Below, piece after piece: positions 15,812 through 25,379 of a stretch of 41,067 nucleotides of DNA (position 1 is its first letter; each line of letters opens with the position of its first letter). Made by a program: the position numbers and the translations under genes. Under the pieces are notes generated by a model, which ran no database searches, was not told the origin of the DNA, and was given only the letters and a program-made list of their open reading frames with translations. The stretch comes from Methanobacteriota archaeon (GTDB taxonomy: Archaea; Thermoplasmatota; Thermoplasmata; RBG-16-68-12): NCBI GenBank assembly GCA_005878985.1, contig VBMA01000126.1, positions 1 through 41,067 on the forward strand, read 5' to 3'.

Positions 15812-16980
15812 GGTCGCCGAAACCGATCGAACGCCCCCCGGTGGCCGGGCTCATCCCGTAGCCCCCGGAGTTGCTCGAAGAGACGACGCTCCTCCGCCGA
15901 CAACCGACTCGGCGTCTGCACGATCACGCGGACCAACTGGTCTCCCCGACCCGATTCTTGGAACCGCGGGAGGCCCTTTCCCCGGAGGCGGAGGATCGTG
16001 CCGCTCTGGATCCCCGCAGGGATCCGCAGGCGGCTCGTGCCGTCCAGAGTCGGCACCTCGACCTCCGCGCCCAGGGCCGCTTGAGTGAAGGAGATTGGCA
16101 GTTCGAACAGGATGTCGTCGCCTTCGCGGGCGAAGCGCTCGTGCGGCCGGACACGGACCGCCACGTAGAGGTCGCCGGGCGGCGCCCCGGCGTCTCCCGC
16201 GAGACCGCGGCCGGGGACCCGGAGCTGGACGCCGTCCGGGACGCCGGGCGGGATCTCCACGGCGATCGTCCGCGTTTCCGCGATCCGGCCCTCCCCGTGG
16301 CACCGCGGACACGGTCGCTCCGGCCATTGGCCGCGACCGTTGCACTTCGGGCACGTCGTGATCGTGATGAACTGACTGTAGCCCCGCCGCTGGGAGGCGC
16401 TCACCTGGCCCCGGCCGTTGCACGTCGGACAGGTGACGAGGCGCTCCCCTTCGGCCCCCGTACCCCGGCACGCCGGGCAGGTCATGGGGTAATGGACCGT
16501 GACCTCCTTCCGTCCGCCTCGAGCGACCTCCTCGAGACCCAGCTCGACCTCGACGCGCGCGTCTTGGCCGGGCGCCGGGCCGCGACGTCGGGCGACCGAC
16601 CCACCGCCGAAGAACTGCTCGAACAGGGAGCCACCGAGCCCCCCGCTCTGACCGAAGAACGACGCGAACAGGTCCCGGCCGAAGATGTCCTCGACATCCC
16701 CGGCATGGGTGAACCGGGACCAGTCGAAGCCTTCGCCGCCCCAGACCTGCTGCTTGAGGCCGTCCGCGCCGAACTGGTCGTAGATGCGACGCTTCTCGTC
16801 GTCCGCGAGGACCTCGTAGGCCTCGGAGATCTGCTTGAACTTCTCTTCCGCGGCCTTCGGGTTGTCCTTGTTCAGGTCCGGATGGTGTTTCTTCGCGAGC
16901 CGGCGGTACGCCCGCTTGATCTCGTCCTGGGACGCCCCGCGAGGGACGCCGAGCCTCTCATAGTAGTCTTCGTCGGCCAT
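15808..16980 (-). CDS. dnaJ: Chaperone DnaJ (Hsp40, type I)
   Basis: This encodes 390 residues. The J domain is at 1-70 with HPD at 33-35. A Gly/Phe-rich stretch (about 110-125) is followed by four zinc-finger repeats [24 protein letters not shown] and CPRCHGEG (about 165-235), then the C-terminal substrate-binding domains. It stimulates DnaK ATPase and delivers unfolded clients. It is the last gene of the thermosome-hsp20-grpE-dnaK-dnaJ run, 30 bases after dnaK. The set resembles bacterial homologues, consistent with the accepted view that archaeal DnaK systems were acquired from bacteria. Confidence 0.97.
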   Translation of the reverse strand: MADEDYYERLGVPRGASQDEIKRAYRRLAKKHHPDLNKDNPKAAEEKFKQISEAYEVLADDEKRRIYDQFGADGLKQQVWGGEGFDWSRFTHAGDVEDIFGRDLFASFFGQSGGLGGSLFEQFFGGGSVARRRGPAPGQDARVEVELGLEEVARGGRKEVTVHYPMTCPACRGTGAEGERLVTCPTCNGRGQVSASQRRGYSQFITITTCPKCNGRGQWPERPCPRCHGEGRIAETRTIAVEIPPGVPDGVQLRVPGRGLAGDAGAPPGDLYVAVRVRPHERFAREGDDILFELPISFTQAALGAEVEVPTLDGTSRLRIPAGIQSGTILRLRGKGLPRFQESGRGDQLVRVIVQTPSRLSAEERRLFEQLRGLRDEPGHRGAFDRFRRP

Positions 16981-17010
16981 GTGGCGCTTCTTCCCGCGGG
17001 ACGGCCCCGC

Positions 17011-18849
17011 TCACTTCTTGTCCACGTCCTCGAAGTCCGCGTCCACGACGCCCGGGTCCGATGATCCGCCCGAGTCGCCGGCGCCCGGCGGCGGGGCTTC
17101 CGCCGGTCCGCCTTTTCCGTACATCTCGACGCCGATCTTCTGCGCCTCCTGGTTCAGGGAGTCGATCGCGGCGCGGAGCACCGAGATGTCGTCCGTCGTC
17201 AGGACCTTCCGGAGGGCCTCGAGCTTCTCCTCGACGGCCTTGCGGGTCCCTTCCGAGATGGCGGAGCCGTGCTCCTTCAGGAGCTTCTCCGTCGCGTAGA
17301 CGAGTTGGTCGGCATGGTTCCGAAGCTCCACGAACTCGCGGCGACGCCGGTCCTCCTCCGCGTGGCTCTCCGCATCCCGGACCGCGGAGTCGATCTTTCC
17401 CTTGTCCATCCGCTGGGGGGCCACGATCGTGAGCTTCTCCGTCTTGCCGGTCGCCATGTCCTTCGCGGAGACGTTCAGGATTCCGTTCGCGTCGATGTCG
17501 AAGGTGACCTCGATTTTCGGGACGCCTGCGGGGGCCGGCGGAATGCCCGTGAGATAGAACCGACCCAGGCTCACGTTGTCCCCGGCCATGGCGCGTTCGC
17601 CTTGGAGCACGTGGACCTCGACGCTCGTCTGACCATCCGCCGCGGTCGTGAAGATCTCGCTTTTCCGCGTCGGGATCGTCGTGTTCCGCTCGATCAGCTT
17701 CGTGAAGATACCGCCCTTCGTCTCGACGCCGAGGCTCAGGGGGGTCACATCGAGCAAGAGGATGTCCTTCACCTCGCCGCTGAGGACCGCGGCCTGGATC
17801 GCCGCGCCGAGCGCGACGCACTGCATCGGGTCGACCGTCCGCTCCGCAGGCCGACCGAGGATCTTCTCGAATCGGGATTGGACGGCCGGCATGCGCGTCG
17901 GCCCTCCGACCAGGATAACGTGATTGACGTCCCGGTACTGCCACTCGGCGTCCTTGAATGCTTGGCGAATCGGGGCGTCGAGACGATTCAGCACGGGCTC
18001 GATCAGTTGTTCGAGCTTCGCGCGGGTGACCTTTTTCTCCAGGTGCACCGGCTGCCCGGCCTTCTGGGCGATGAACGGCAAGTTGATCGTCGTCTCGGTC
18101 GCGCTCGTCAACTCGATCTTGGCCTTTTCGCCCGCGTCGCGGAGCCGCTGCATCGCCTGCTTGTCGCTCGAGATGTCCACGCCGTGCTCGGCGCGGAACT
18201 CGGCCACGAGCCACTGGACGATGGCGTTGTCCATGTCCATGCCGCCGAGCTGGGTGTCCCCTGCCGTCGCGATGACCTCGAAGACGCCCTCGCCCATCTC
18301 CATCAGCGTCACGTCGAAGGTGCCGCCGCCAAGGTCCAGGACCGCGATCTTGCCTTCTCCCTTCTTGTCGAGGCCGTACGCCAAGGCGGCCGCCGTCGGC
18401 TCGTTGACGAGACGGAGGACGTCCAGGCCGGCGATCTTGCCCGCATCCTTTGTGGCCTGCCGCTGGTTGTCGTTGAAGTAGGCCGGCACCGTGATCACCG
18501 CCTGGTTGATGGGCTGGCCGAGGAACGCCTCCGCGTCCGTCTTGATCTTCCGAAGGATCATCGCGGAGATCTCCTGCGGCGTGTAATCCTTCCCGTCGAT
18601 CCGGACCTTGTGGTCCGTCCCCATCTTCCGCTTGATCTGCATCACGGTCCGATCGGGGTTCAGGACCGCCTGGCGCTTCGCCGGTTCACCGACGAGGATC
18701 CCATCTTTCGTAAAGGCCACGACGGACGGGAACATCTTCCCTCCGTACGCGCTGCCCTCCGCGCTCGGGATGATTCGCGGCGTTCCCCCTTCCATGTACG
18801 CGGCCTCGGAGTTGGTCGTGCCGAGGTCGATTCCAATGATCTTAGCCAT
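17011..18849 (-). CDS. dnaK: Chaperone DnaK (Hsp70)
   Basis: This encodes 612 residues from ATG 18849. A GTG nine bases upstream in the same frame lies inside the ribosome-binding sequence GAGGTGA and is rejected. The nucleotide-binding domain starts [13 protein letters not shown] and includes [26 protein letters not shown] and [11 protein letters not shown]. The linker [13 protein letters not shown] leads to the substrate-binding beta domain and a helical lid. The tail ends in a Gly/Pro-rich segment and [11 protein letters not shown], as in bacterial DnaK. Its start overlaps the grpE stop by eight bases, indicating coupled translation. Confidence 0.98.
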   Translation of the reverse strand: MAKIIGIDLGTTNSEAAYMEGGTPRIIPSAEGSAYGGKMFPSVVAFTKDGILVGEPAKRQAVLNPDRTVMQIKRKMGTDHKVRIDGKDYTPQEISAMILRKIKTDAEAFLGQPINQAVITVPAYFNDNQRQATKDAGKIAGLDVLRLVNEPTAAALAYGLDKKGEGKIAVLDLGGGTFDVTLMEMGEGVFEVIATAGDTQLGGMDMDNAIVQWLVAEFRAEHGVDISSDKQAMQRLRDAGEKAKIELTSATETTINLPFIAQKAGQPVHLEKKVTRAKLEQLIEPVLNRLDAPIRQAFKDAEWQYRDVNHVILVGGPTRMPAVQSRFEKILGRPAERTVDPMQCVALGAAIQAAVLSGEVKDILLLDVTPLSLGVETKGGIFTKLIERNTTIPTRKSEIFTTAADGQTSVEVHVLQGERAMAGDNVSLGRFYLTGIPPAPAGVPKIEVTFDIDANGILNVSAKDMATGKTEKLTIVAPQRMDKGKIDSAVRDAESHAEEDRRRREFVELRNHADQLVYATEKLLKEHGSAISEGTRKAVEEKLEALRKVLTTDDISVLRAAIDSLNQEAQKIGVEMYGKGGPAEAPPPGAGDSGGSSDPGVVDADFEDVDKK

Positions 18850-19378
18850 TTGTTTCACCTCTGTTCTTGACGACGATGACTTGAGCGGGACGCAAGACGC
18901 GATCGTGGAGTCGGAAGCCCTTCCGCACGACCGCCTTCACGGTGCCGTCCTTCAGCTCGGGATCGGGCACTTGCTCGATGCAGTCCATCTCGTACGGGTC
19001 GAAGACCCGCCCCTTCGCCGGAATCTCCTGGAGGCCGACTTCCTGGAGGATTTTCACCAGGTTGTCACGGACCATCCGGACGCCGTCCCCGGCCTCGCCG
19101 TCGAGCGCCGCGACCGCCGCGTCCATTTCGTCGACGACCGGCAGGAGGCGCGAAAGCAGCAGTTCATGAGCGAACTTCACGACCGTCGCGGCGTCCCGGT
19201 CGACCCGCTTGCGGTAGTTCTCGAACTCCGCCTGGAGATACTTCAGTTTCGTCAGCAGTTCCTCGTTTTGGCGGCGCAGCTCTGCGAGTTCGTCCCTCGG
19301 AGGGGCGCCGGTCGATTCCGGAACCCTGGCGTCCTGCGCCTCGTCTTCGTCCTGCAGCGCGGGAGACTTCTCGTTCAT
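18842..19378 (-). CDS. grpE: GrpE nucleotide-exchange factor
   Basis: This encodes 178 residues. An acidic, disordered N-terminus (1-27) is followed by a long coiled coil (about 28-75, containing [18 protein letters not shown]) and the C-terminal beta domain with [17 protein letters not shown] and [26 protein letters not shown], which are standard GrpE signatures. It forms a dimer that releases ADP from DnaK. It begins one base after the hsp20 stop and overlaps dnaK by eight bases. Confidence 0.97.
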   Translation of the reverse strand: MNEKSPALQDEDEAQDARVPESTGAPPRDELAELRRQNEELLTKLKYLQAEFENYRKRVDRDAATVVKFAHELLLSRLLPVVDEMDAAVAALDGEAGDGVRMVRDNLVKILQEVGLQEIPAKGRVFDPYEMDCIEQVPDPELKDGTVKAVVRKGFRLHDRVLRPAQVIVVKNRGETNG

Positions 19379-19379
19379 C

Positions 19380-19826
19380 TCAGGTACCTCGCTTGAATCG
19401 GGTGCGATGGGCGCGGACCCGACGGAGGGTCACGTCGAGGACGCCGTTCCGGTACGTGACGTTGACCCCGTCCGGCTCGACCGGCTGGGGCAGTTCGATC
19501 TCGCGATGGAATACCCGTCCTTCCGCGTCCAGGGCGTGCACCGTGAGGCGATGCTGGGTCGTGGTGACTTCCAAGGTCTCGCTGGACGCGCCGCGGAGTT
19601 CGAGGGTGACGTAGATCGAGGACGGGTCCACGACGACTTCCGAGACGGGCTCCCGGGTCAGATGGCTCTCGTCCGCGACGGGCGAGGGAGGCCCCAACGC
19701 GGCCGGGCTCGTCGCTCCCACCGCGGGGAGGCTCCGGTGAGCGCCGAGGCGCCCGACGATGCGGTCGATGGCGTTGGGGGAGGGACGCTCCCCCTCGCCG
19801 GACGGTTCCGAGACCATGGGGACCAC
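19380..19826 (-). CDS. Small heat-shock protein Hsp20 (alpha-crystallin family)
   Basis: This encodes 148 residues from GTG 19826; an ATG three codons later (19817) is an equally possible start. The first 60 residues are low-complexity. From about 62 the alpha-crystallin beta sandwich follows: SEVVVDPSSIYVTLELRG, a middle strand set, HREIELPQPVEPDGVNVTY and the family hallmark RNGVLDVTL near the end. It lacks a clear I-x-I tail, ending in basic KRGT. Members hold unfolded proteins without ATP. It lies 21 bases after the thermosome stop, with a GC hairpin in between. Confidence 0.9.
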   Translation of the reverse strand: MVPMVSEPSGEGERPSPNAIDRIVGRLGAHRSLPAVGATSPAALGPPSPVADESHLTREPVSEVVVDPSSIYVTLELRGASSETLEVTTTQHRLTVHALDAEGRVFHREIELPQPVEPDGVNVTYRNGVLDVTLRRVRAHRTRFKRGT

Positions 19827-19829
19827 CGA

Positions 19830-19845
19830 GGCCCCGCAAGGGGCC
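19830..19845. promoter_or_regulatory. GC-rich hairpin between thermosome gene and hsp20
   Basis: GGCCCC-GCAA-GGGGCC forms a perfect 6-bp stem with a four-base loop, in the 21-base gap between the thermosome stop and the hsp20 start. There is no T-run, so it does not look like a terminator. It may be a processing or expression-tuning element, or chance in GC-rich DNA. Confidence 0.35.
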
Positions 19846-19847
19846 CC

Positions 19848-21497
19848 TCAGAACTCCTCGCCTTCGCCCCCGTCGCCGCCTTCGCCGCCCTTGCCGCCGC
19901 CCGGGGCTCCGCCGCCGCCGGACTTGGCTGCGATGACGTCGTCGATTCGAAGCACCATGACCGCGGCGTCCGTCGCCGAGGAGATGGCCTGGCTCCCGAC
20001 GCGGATCGGCTCGATCACGTTCTCCTTCTTCATGTCGGAGACTTTGCCGCTGAAGACGTTAATCCCCGCGGTCTTGGTCCCCTTCTTGTGCTGCTGGCGC
20101 AGTTCGATCAGGATGTCGATCGGGTCCAAGCCTGCGTTCTCGGCGAGGGTCCGCGGGATGACCTCGACGGCGTCCGCGAACGCTTCGATGGCAATCTGCT
20201 CGCGCCCACCCACGGTCGATGCGAAGTCTCGAAGGGCCAAGGCAATCTCCATTGCACTCGAACCGCCGCCCGTGATGACCTTGCCGTCCTCGATCGCGAC
20301 CGCGACAACGCTCGTCGCGTCCTCGAGGGACCGCTCGAGCTCGTCGACGACGTGCTCGGTACCTCCGCGCAGGAGAATCGAAACGGCCTTCGGGTTCTTG
20401 CAGCCCGTCACGAAGGTCATCTGGTCATCGCCGATCTTCTTCTCGTAGACCTGCTTGGCGAAACCCAGGTCGTCCTTCGCCAGCTCGTCGAGCTTCGTCA
20501 CGACCTTCCCACCGGTCGCCTTCGCGAGCTTCTCCATGTCCGACTTCTTGACCCGGCGCACCGCGTAGATCTCCTGCTTCGCAAGGTAGTGCTGTGCGAG
20601 GTCGTCGATCCCCTTCTGGCAGAAGATCACGGTCGCGCCGCTCTTCCTCACGATCTCGACCATGCGCTTGAGCATCGACTCTTCCTCGTTCAGGAAGGCT
20701 TGGAGTTGGGTCGGGTCCGTGATCTCGATCTTCGCGTCGATCTCCGTCTTCTTGACCTCGAGGGCCGCGTCCACGAGGGCGATCTTTGCGTCCTTCACTT
20801 CGCTCGGCATGCCGGGGTGCACGCGTTCCTTGTCGACGATAATGCCGTCGACCAGCTGCGTGTCCGCGATCGAACCGCCCTGCTTCTTCACAATCTGGAT
20901 GTTGTCATCGTCCACGAAGTACGATCCGTCGGCTCGCTGCTCCGCGACCGTCGTCACCGCCTTCACGGCGATGTCCGCCAGGAGCTCCTTGTGGCCGCTC
21001 GCGGACTTGGACGACATCGAAGTCATCCCGACCTTCTTCAGGACATCAAGGTCCTTGATGGAAATCTTCGTCGCGACCTTCTCGAGGACCTCGCGGGCCT
21101 TCTCCGAGGCCTGGCGGTACCCGGCCGCGATCACGGTCGGATGGATGTTCTGGTCGATCAGGTCCTCCGCTTTCTTGAGTAGCTCCCCGGCCAAGATGAC
21201 GGCCGTCGTGGTGCCGTCCCCGGCTTCCTCGTCTTGGGTCTTCGCGACCTCGACGAGCATCTTCGCCGCGGGGTGTTCAATGTCGATCTCCTTGAGGATC
21301 GTGACGCCATCGTTTGTGATGACGACGTCCCCGAGGCTGTCCACGAGCATCTTGTCCATTCCGCGGGGGCCCAAAGTCGAGCGCACCGCATCGGCAACCG
21401 CCTTCGCGGCGGCGATGTTGTTGAACTGCGCTCCCTTGCCGCGCTCGCGGCGCGTCCCCTCCTTCAGAACCAATATCGGCGTTCCTGCTGGCATCAT
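19848..21497 (-). CDS. ths: Thermosome subunit (group II chaperonin)
   Basis: This encodes 549 residues. Two adjacent ATGs (21497 and 21494) follow GGAGAG at 21504-21509. ATP-site motifs are LGPRGMDKM (42-50), NDGVTILKE and [14 protein letters not shown] (93-106). The apical and lower domains end with the conserved [15 protein letters not shown]. The C-terminus is the usual Gly/Glu-rich tail that projects into the cavity. The complex folds proteins in an ATP-driven closed chamber. It is the first gene of the chaperone run and the only thermosome subunit seen in this window. Confidence 0.98.
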   Translation of the reverse strand: MMPAGTPILVLKEGTRRERGKGAQFNNIAAAKAVADAVRSTLGPRGMDKMLVDSLGDVVITNDGVTILKEIDIEHPAAKMLVEVAKTQDEEAGDGTTTAVILAGELLKKAEDLIDQNIHPTVIAAGYRQASEKAREVLEKVATKISIKDLDVLKKVGMTSMSSKSASGHKELLADIAVKAVTTVAEQRADGSYFVDDDNIQIVKKQGGSIADTQLVDGIIVDKERVHPGMPSEVKDAKIALVDAALEVKKTEIDAKIEITDPTQLQAFLNEEESMLKRMVEIVRKSGATVIFCQKGIDDLAQHYLAKQEIYAVRRVKKSDMEKLAKATGGKVVTKLDELAKDDLGFAKQVYEKKIGDDQMTFVTGCKNPKAVSILLRGGTEHVVDELERSLEDATSVVAVAIEDGKVITGGGSSAMEIALALRDFASTVGGREQIAIEAFADAVEVIPRTLAENAGLDPIDILIELRQQHKKGTKTAGINVFSGKVSDMKKENVIEPIRVGSQAISSATDAAVMVLRIDDVIAAKSGGGGAPGGGKGGEGGDGGEGEEF

Positions 21498-21547
21498 GTA
21501 AATCTCTCCGAATACGGAATTCGGGATTCTGCCTATGTTGGTACTTC

Positions 21548-21555
21548 TATATAAT
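21548..21555 (-). promoter_or_regulatory. TATA box of the chaperone operon
   Basis: ATTATATA on the minus strand is centred at about 21552. It predicts transcription start near 21526, about 29 bases before the thermosome ATG, giving a leader long enough to contain the GGAGAG ribosome-binding site. I do not recognise a known heat-shock operator around it. Confidence 0.6.
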
Positions 21556-21671
21556 CATAGCGATGACCGCCAGCTCGATAACACTCCGACTTGGCTCCTC
21601 GGATCGCGGCCCTGGCTCGCCGGAAATCCGTCGGAACATTGATGGTGCCTCCTCGACCTTTCTCCTAGAGA

Positions 21672-22190
21672 TTGAGCACAACGCGGTTGATTACGGCCGT
21701 CCAAATCGTCTCGGTCAACCTGTACCTCGCGGGACTTCTTACTGTCGCAGTTTATGTCCGGAATTGGATAATGCTCGCCATCTGGTTAGGGCTCCTTCTT
21801 GGCGGGTTCCTTGCATTGTTCGTGGGGTCGAAGTGGCGAAAGTTCGCTCCATTCTTATTCATAGGCGGGGCCACCTTGTTCTTTGCTTCCGTCATCGTCG
21901 GCGGAAAGACGCTTTATACCGGATATCTCGGGATGATGATCGCGTTTGCGAACTTCTGGACCTACGATCGCCATCGACCCCCGCCTGCCCCCGTTCGACC
22001 CGAAGACCTCGCTTTCAAGGATCCGGTTTTCACGGCCGCAGCGATCGGACTTGTCGTGTCTGGAATCACCGTCCTCCTGATCCTCGCGAACGTCATTACG
22101 GCCGCGTGGCAGGGCCCGGTCTGTGGCGCCTGCGGGTTTGCCTTCGCCATTCTCGTCCTCGCCATGGCCCGTTGGGAAATTGCGCGCTGA
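21672..22190 (+). CDS. Multi-span membrane protein of unknown function
   Basis: This encodes about 172 residues. The start is uncertain: TTG at 21672 is the longest option and another TTG occurs at 21687; no strong ribosome-binding site is seen. About five hydrophobic helices are present (residues about 10-28, 33-52, 60-78, 82-95 and 118-140, plus a last one near 150-168). A Pro-rich cytoplasmic or external loop (DRHRPPPAPVRPEDL) lies in the middle, and a CGACGF pair in the last helix. No family is recognised. It is divergent from the chaperone operon. Confidence 0.65.
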   Translation: MSTTRLITAVQIVSVNLYLAGLLTVAVYVRNWIMLAIWLGLLLGGFLALFVGSKWRKFAPFLFIGGATLFFASVIVGGKTLYTGYLGMMIAFANFWTYDRHRPPPAPVRPEDLAFKDPVFTAAAIGLVVSGITVLLILANVITAAWQGPVCGACGFAFAILVLAMARWEIAR

Positions 22191-22246
22191 GTCTTCGCGT
22201 CCCTGGAGGACTCGCAATCGCGCCTTCGCTCTCGGCCTGGCCATAA

Positions 22247-22256
22247 TTCTATATGA
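22247..22256 (+). promoter_or_regulatory. TATA box before the IMPase/NAD kinase/JAMM genes
   Basis: TTCTATATGA is centred 26 bases before the ATG at 22278. This is the distance expected for a leaderless transcript of the phosphatase-NAD kinase-JAMM run. Confidence 0.5.
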
Positions 22257-22277
22257 AGAAAGGCGGTAGGTCGCCCG

Positions 22278-23045
22278 ATGAAGGGACTCCTCTTGGAACT
22301 CGCGGACGCCGTTCAGCACGCGGTCGAAGCGTTTCGGGGGGATCCCGCCGAAGTCGTGGGCCGCGGGGCCGATAGCGCGCCGAGCGCGCGCATCGACCGA
22401 CTCGCGGAGGAAACGGTCTTGCAAGTACTCGACTACGAAGGGGCAGCGCTGAACGTTCTGAGCGAGGAAGCCGGTTACATCGAACGCGGTGGAAAGGCCA
22501 CGCTCGTGCTCGATCCGATCGACGGAACCCACAATGCGATCCGCGGCGTCCCGGCGTACTCCGTCTCGTTGGCAATCGGACACGAGCGGCTTTCGGACGT
22601 CCAAGAGGCCCTCGTCCGAGACCTCGTCTCCGGCGCGACGTACTACGCGGCGAAGGGGGGCGGGGCGTTCCTGAACGCCCGGTCGATCCGAGTCCGTCCC
22701 GTCGATTTGGACGACCTCATCTTCAGCGTCTACCTCGGTACGCAGGCGGCGCCCGATGCCGCGCGGGTCGCGAGCCAAGCCCGCCGAGTCCGGGTCCTCG
22801 GAGCCGCCTCGCTGGATCTGTGCCTCGTCGCCCGCGGGGCGGTCGACCTGTACTACATGCACTCCAAACTCCCCGAGACGAAACTTCGCGCGGTCGATAT
22901 CGCCGGAGGCGTGCTCATCGTCCGCGAGGCTGGCGGGCTCGTCCTCGATCTCAAGGGCAACGAACTCGACATGCCCCTCACTTCGACGGCACGCACAGAC
23001 CTCGCCGCCGTAGGAGACCGCCGGACCTGGGAGGCCCTTGCATGA
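22278..23045 (+). CDS. Inositol-monophosphatase-family phosphatase (IMPase/FBPase-like)
   Basis: This encodes 255 residues. Mg-binding motifs of the Li-sensitive phosphatase superfamily are intact: EE at about 63-64 (LSEEAGYIE), DPIDGT at 79-84 and D207 in VDIAGG. Archaeal members hydrolyse inositol phosphate and/or fructose-1,6-bisphosphate. Its stop overlaps the start of the NAD kinase gene (ATGA). In Methanocaldococcus jannaschii the same two domains are fused (MJ0917), where the phosphatase half acts on NADP. A role as NADP(H) phosphatase is therefore a serious alternative to FBPase. Confidence 0.92.
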   Translation: MKGLLLELADAVQHAVEAFRGDPAEVVGRGADSAPSARIDRLAEETVLQVLDYEGAALNVLSEEAGYIERGGKATLVLDPIDGTHNAIRGVPAYSVSLAIGHERLSDVQEALVRDLVSGATYYAAKGGGAFLNARSIRVRPVDLDDLIFSVYLGTQAAPDAARVASQARRVRVLGAASLDLCLVARGAVDLYYMHSKLPETKLRAVDIAGGVLIVREAGGLVLDLKGNELDMPLTSTARTDLAAVGDRRTWEALA

Positions 23046-23848
23046 AGTTCGGGATCACGGCGAACCCGCACATCCCCAGCGCGATGGAGTGCGCGACACG
23101 GGTCCTGGCCAAGCTGGAGTCACACCAGGAAGTACTGCTCGAGTCGGACCTGGCACGCGCTTTGGGTCGGAAAGGGATCCCACTCGCACACATGAAAGCG
23201 GACGTGATGCTGGCGATTGGAGGGGACGGGACGATCTTGCGAGCCTTGCAACTCTCGGAGTCGAGAGTGCTCGGAATCAACTCCGGGTCCCTCGGCTTCC
23301 TCGCGGAGGTCTACGCAGAGGAGGTCGACGAATACCTGGACCGAATCGCGCGCGGGAACTACAAGGTTGAAGAGCGAATGCGGCTCAAGGTCACCGTGGA
23401 CGGCGAGCGGATGTTCGACTGCACGAACGAAGCGGTCGTCCATACCGCTCAGGTCGCGAAGATCCGCCACTTCGAGATTCGCCTTGACGACGAGTTGGTG
23501 GAGCGGGTGCGCGCGGACGGCGTGATTGTCGCGACCCCGACCGGATCCACGTCCTACTCGATGTCCGCAGGCGGGCCGATCGTGGACCCGCAGGTCGAAG
23601 CGATCATCGTGACCGCGATCGCGCCGTTCAAGCCGGCGTCGCGTCCGCATGTGTTCCCCGCTTCGGGCTCGGTTCACATCCGGCTGAGGAAGCCGAAAGA
23701 ATGCCTCCTGGTGATGGACGGACAGCATGAGTCCACCATGAAAGGGACGGAAGACGTCGTCCTGACCGGCTCGGAGCGTCGCGCCAAGTTCATCCGTTTT
23801 CGGGACGATTTCTACCGACGCATCGAGGAAAAGCTGTCCCGGCAGTGA
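23042..23848 (+). CDS. nadK: NAD kinase
   Basis: This encodes 268 residues. The ATG at 23042 overlaps the upstream stop (ATGA); the longer open frame back to 22820 lies inside the phosphatase gene and is rejected. Signatures are GGDGT (60-64), NSGSLGFLAEV (80-90), CTNEAVVH and the ATP/NAD loop ATPTGSTSYSMSAGGPIV. The enzyme phosphorylates NAD to NADP. Coupling to the phosphatase gene suggests joint control of the NAD/NADP ratio. Confidence 0.96.
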   Translation: MKFGITANPHIPSAMECATRVLAKLESHQEVLLESDLARALGRKGIPLAHMKADVMLAIGGDGTILRALQLSESRVLGINSGSLGFLAEVYAEEVDEYLDRIARGNYKVEERMRLKVTVDGERMFDCTNEAVVHTAQVAKIRHFEIRLDDELVERVRADGVIVATPTGSTSYSMSAGGPIVDPQVEAIIVTAIAPFKPASRPHVFPASGSVHIRLRKPKECLLVMDGQHESTMKGTEDVVLTGSERRAKFIRFRDDFYRRIEEKLSRQ

Positions 23849-23857
23849 GGACGTCCG

Positions 23858-24232
23858 ATGAAGCGTGTGACGGCCATCGCCCGCAAGACCTTGCGGATGA
23901 TCTTGGAGGCGTCCCGCGACATGTATCCCCGCGAGTTCGGCGCGATCCTTCGGGCCGAGGAAGGCACGATCACGGAACTCATCCTGGTCCCGGGGACGGT
24001 CAGCGGGAAGCGCCACGCGATCTTCCAGCTCCACACCCTCCCTGCTGATTTCTCGGTCGTCGGCACGGTCCACTCCCATCCCAGCGGCGTCTATGAGCCG
24101 TCCGACGAGGACCGGGCCCTGTTCAACAAGTTCGGCGGCATCCACCTGATCACCGGCTACCCGTACACCGAGGATTCGTGGGCCGCGTGGACGAACAAGG
24201 GGCAGCGGACGGCGCTCAAGGTCGTAACGTAG
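23858..24232 (+). CDS. JAMM/MPN+ metalloprotease (deSAMPylase-like)
   Basis: This encodes 124 residues, essentially one MPN+ domain. The full JAMM motif is present: E26 (REFGAIL), H72-S-H74, S82 and D85 (HSHPSGVYEPSDED), which bind zinc and catalyse isopeptide cleavage. Archaeal relatives such as HvJAMM1 remove ubiquitin-like SAMP modifiers from proteins. No SAMP or E1-like gene is seen nearby. It starts nine bases after the NAD kinase stop and overlaps the opposing glycosyltransferase gene by 17 bases at the 3' end. Confidence 0.93.
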   Translation: MKRVTAIARKTLRMILEASRDMYPREFGAILRAEEGTITELILVPGTVSGKRHAIFQLHTLPADFSVVGTVHSHPSGVYEPSDEDRALFNKFGGIHLITGYPYTEDSWAAWTNKGQRTALKVVT

Positions 24233-25370
24233 GGGCGGTCCGTCGGCCGAGGGCGGTCCGATAAACGCTCTCGATCTGGTCCGTCACCCGCTCGATGCCG
24301 AACGAAGCGAGGACTTTCTCCCGGCCGCGCTCGCCCATCACCCGGCGGGCCTCCGGGTCCCCGAGGAGCCGCCGGATCTTTTCCGCGAGGTCCCGCGCAT
24401 TCATCGGGTCCGCGTGGAGCCCCTCCCGACCGTCCTGGATCACCTCACGGACCCCGGGGATGTCGGCGACGATGACCGGTTTAGCGGTGGCCATCGCCTC
24501 GAGCGCGACAATCCCGAACGCCTCGAGCCGCGACACGCTCGGGAGCACGAAGACGTCGCACGCCGCGTAGACCTTCGGGAGGTTTTCGTCGGAGACGCGT
24601 CCGAGGAAGCGGACTCGATCGGCCACGCCCATCGTCCCGGCGAAGCGTTTCATCGCCTCGAGGAGGGAACCTTCACCGACGACCAGGAACCGGGCGTCCG
24701 GCACGAACCGCGCGGCTTCGATGAAGTGCTCGACTCCCTTGTGCGGGACGATCCGACCGACGAGGAGCGCGACGGGCGCCTCGCGCGGGATGTTCAGACG
24801 CTCGCGAATGGCACTCCCGTCGACGTCCGGACGAAACCGGCGGTGATCGACCGCGTTGGGCACGACGACCGGGTTGTACCGCCAGACTGCCCGGCTCGTC
24901 GCACCATACGTCCGGGTCGTGACGATGACCTGGGCCGCGTTCCGGAGGGTGGATTCGCCGAGGCTCCGTCGGTAGATGGACTCGGCCAGGGTCCCCAACG
25001 CGGAAGGCAGCTCGACGTCGCAATGGTACGTGACGATGTACGGTGTGCCTCGCTCTCCGGCGACGGCGCCGGCATAGTAGGAGGCGAGCGGCGGCGGGGA
25101 ATGGGCGTGGACGACGTCGACCGGAAGGCTGCGCAGGTTCGCGCGCATTTTCGGCGTGATCGGGGTGCGCATGACGACCAGTCGCGGCTTGACGCGGACG
25201 ACCCGGAACCCGTCAAGGTTCTCCTCCGACGGGAGGGATGGGTCGTGGCGCGATGTGACGACCGTCACCTGATGGCCACGGGCCGCGAGTTCCCGCGACA
25301 CCGAGCGCACGTGGCTCTCGACGCCGCCAAGGTGCGGGAAGAACCACGGTGAGACCTGGGCAATCTTCAC
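24216..25370 (-). CDS. Glycosyltransferase family 4 (GT-B fold)
   Basis: This encodes 384 residues from GTG 25370, with GAGGTG six bases upstream. The N-terminal acceptor domain begins MKIAQVSPWFFPHLGGVESH. The C-terminal donor domain holds LLVGRIVPHKGVEHFIEA and the E-x7-E motif EAFGIVALE (around residue 290). It is typical of PIG-A-like retaining enzymes using a nucleotide sugar. It follows the nucleotidylyltransferase and mutase genes with a short gap, suggesting use of the activated sugar they make. Likely roles are surface glycan or glycolipid assembly; acceptor unknown. Confidence 0.94.
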   Translation of the reverse strand: MKIAQVSPWFFPHLGGVESHVRSVSRELAARGHQVTVVTSRHDPSLPSEENLDGFRVVRVKPRLVVMRTPITPKMRANLRSLPVDVVHAHSPPPLASYYAGAVAGERGTPYIVTYHCDVELPSALGTLAESIYRRSLGESTLRNAAQVIVTTRTYGATSRAVWRYNPVVVPNAVDHRRFRPDVDGSAIRERLNIPREAPVALLVGRIVPHKGVEHFIEAARFVPDARFLVVGEGSLLEAMKRFAGTMGVADRVRFLGRVSDENLPKVYAACDVFVLPSVSRLEAFGIVALEAMATAKPVIVADIPGVREVIQDGREGLHADPMNARDLAEKIRRLLGDPEARRVMGERGREKVLASFGIERVTDQIESVYRTALGRRTAPTLRP

Positions 25371-25379
25371 CCCCGCACC

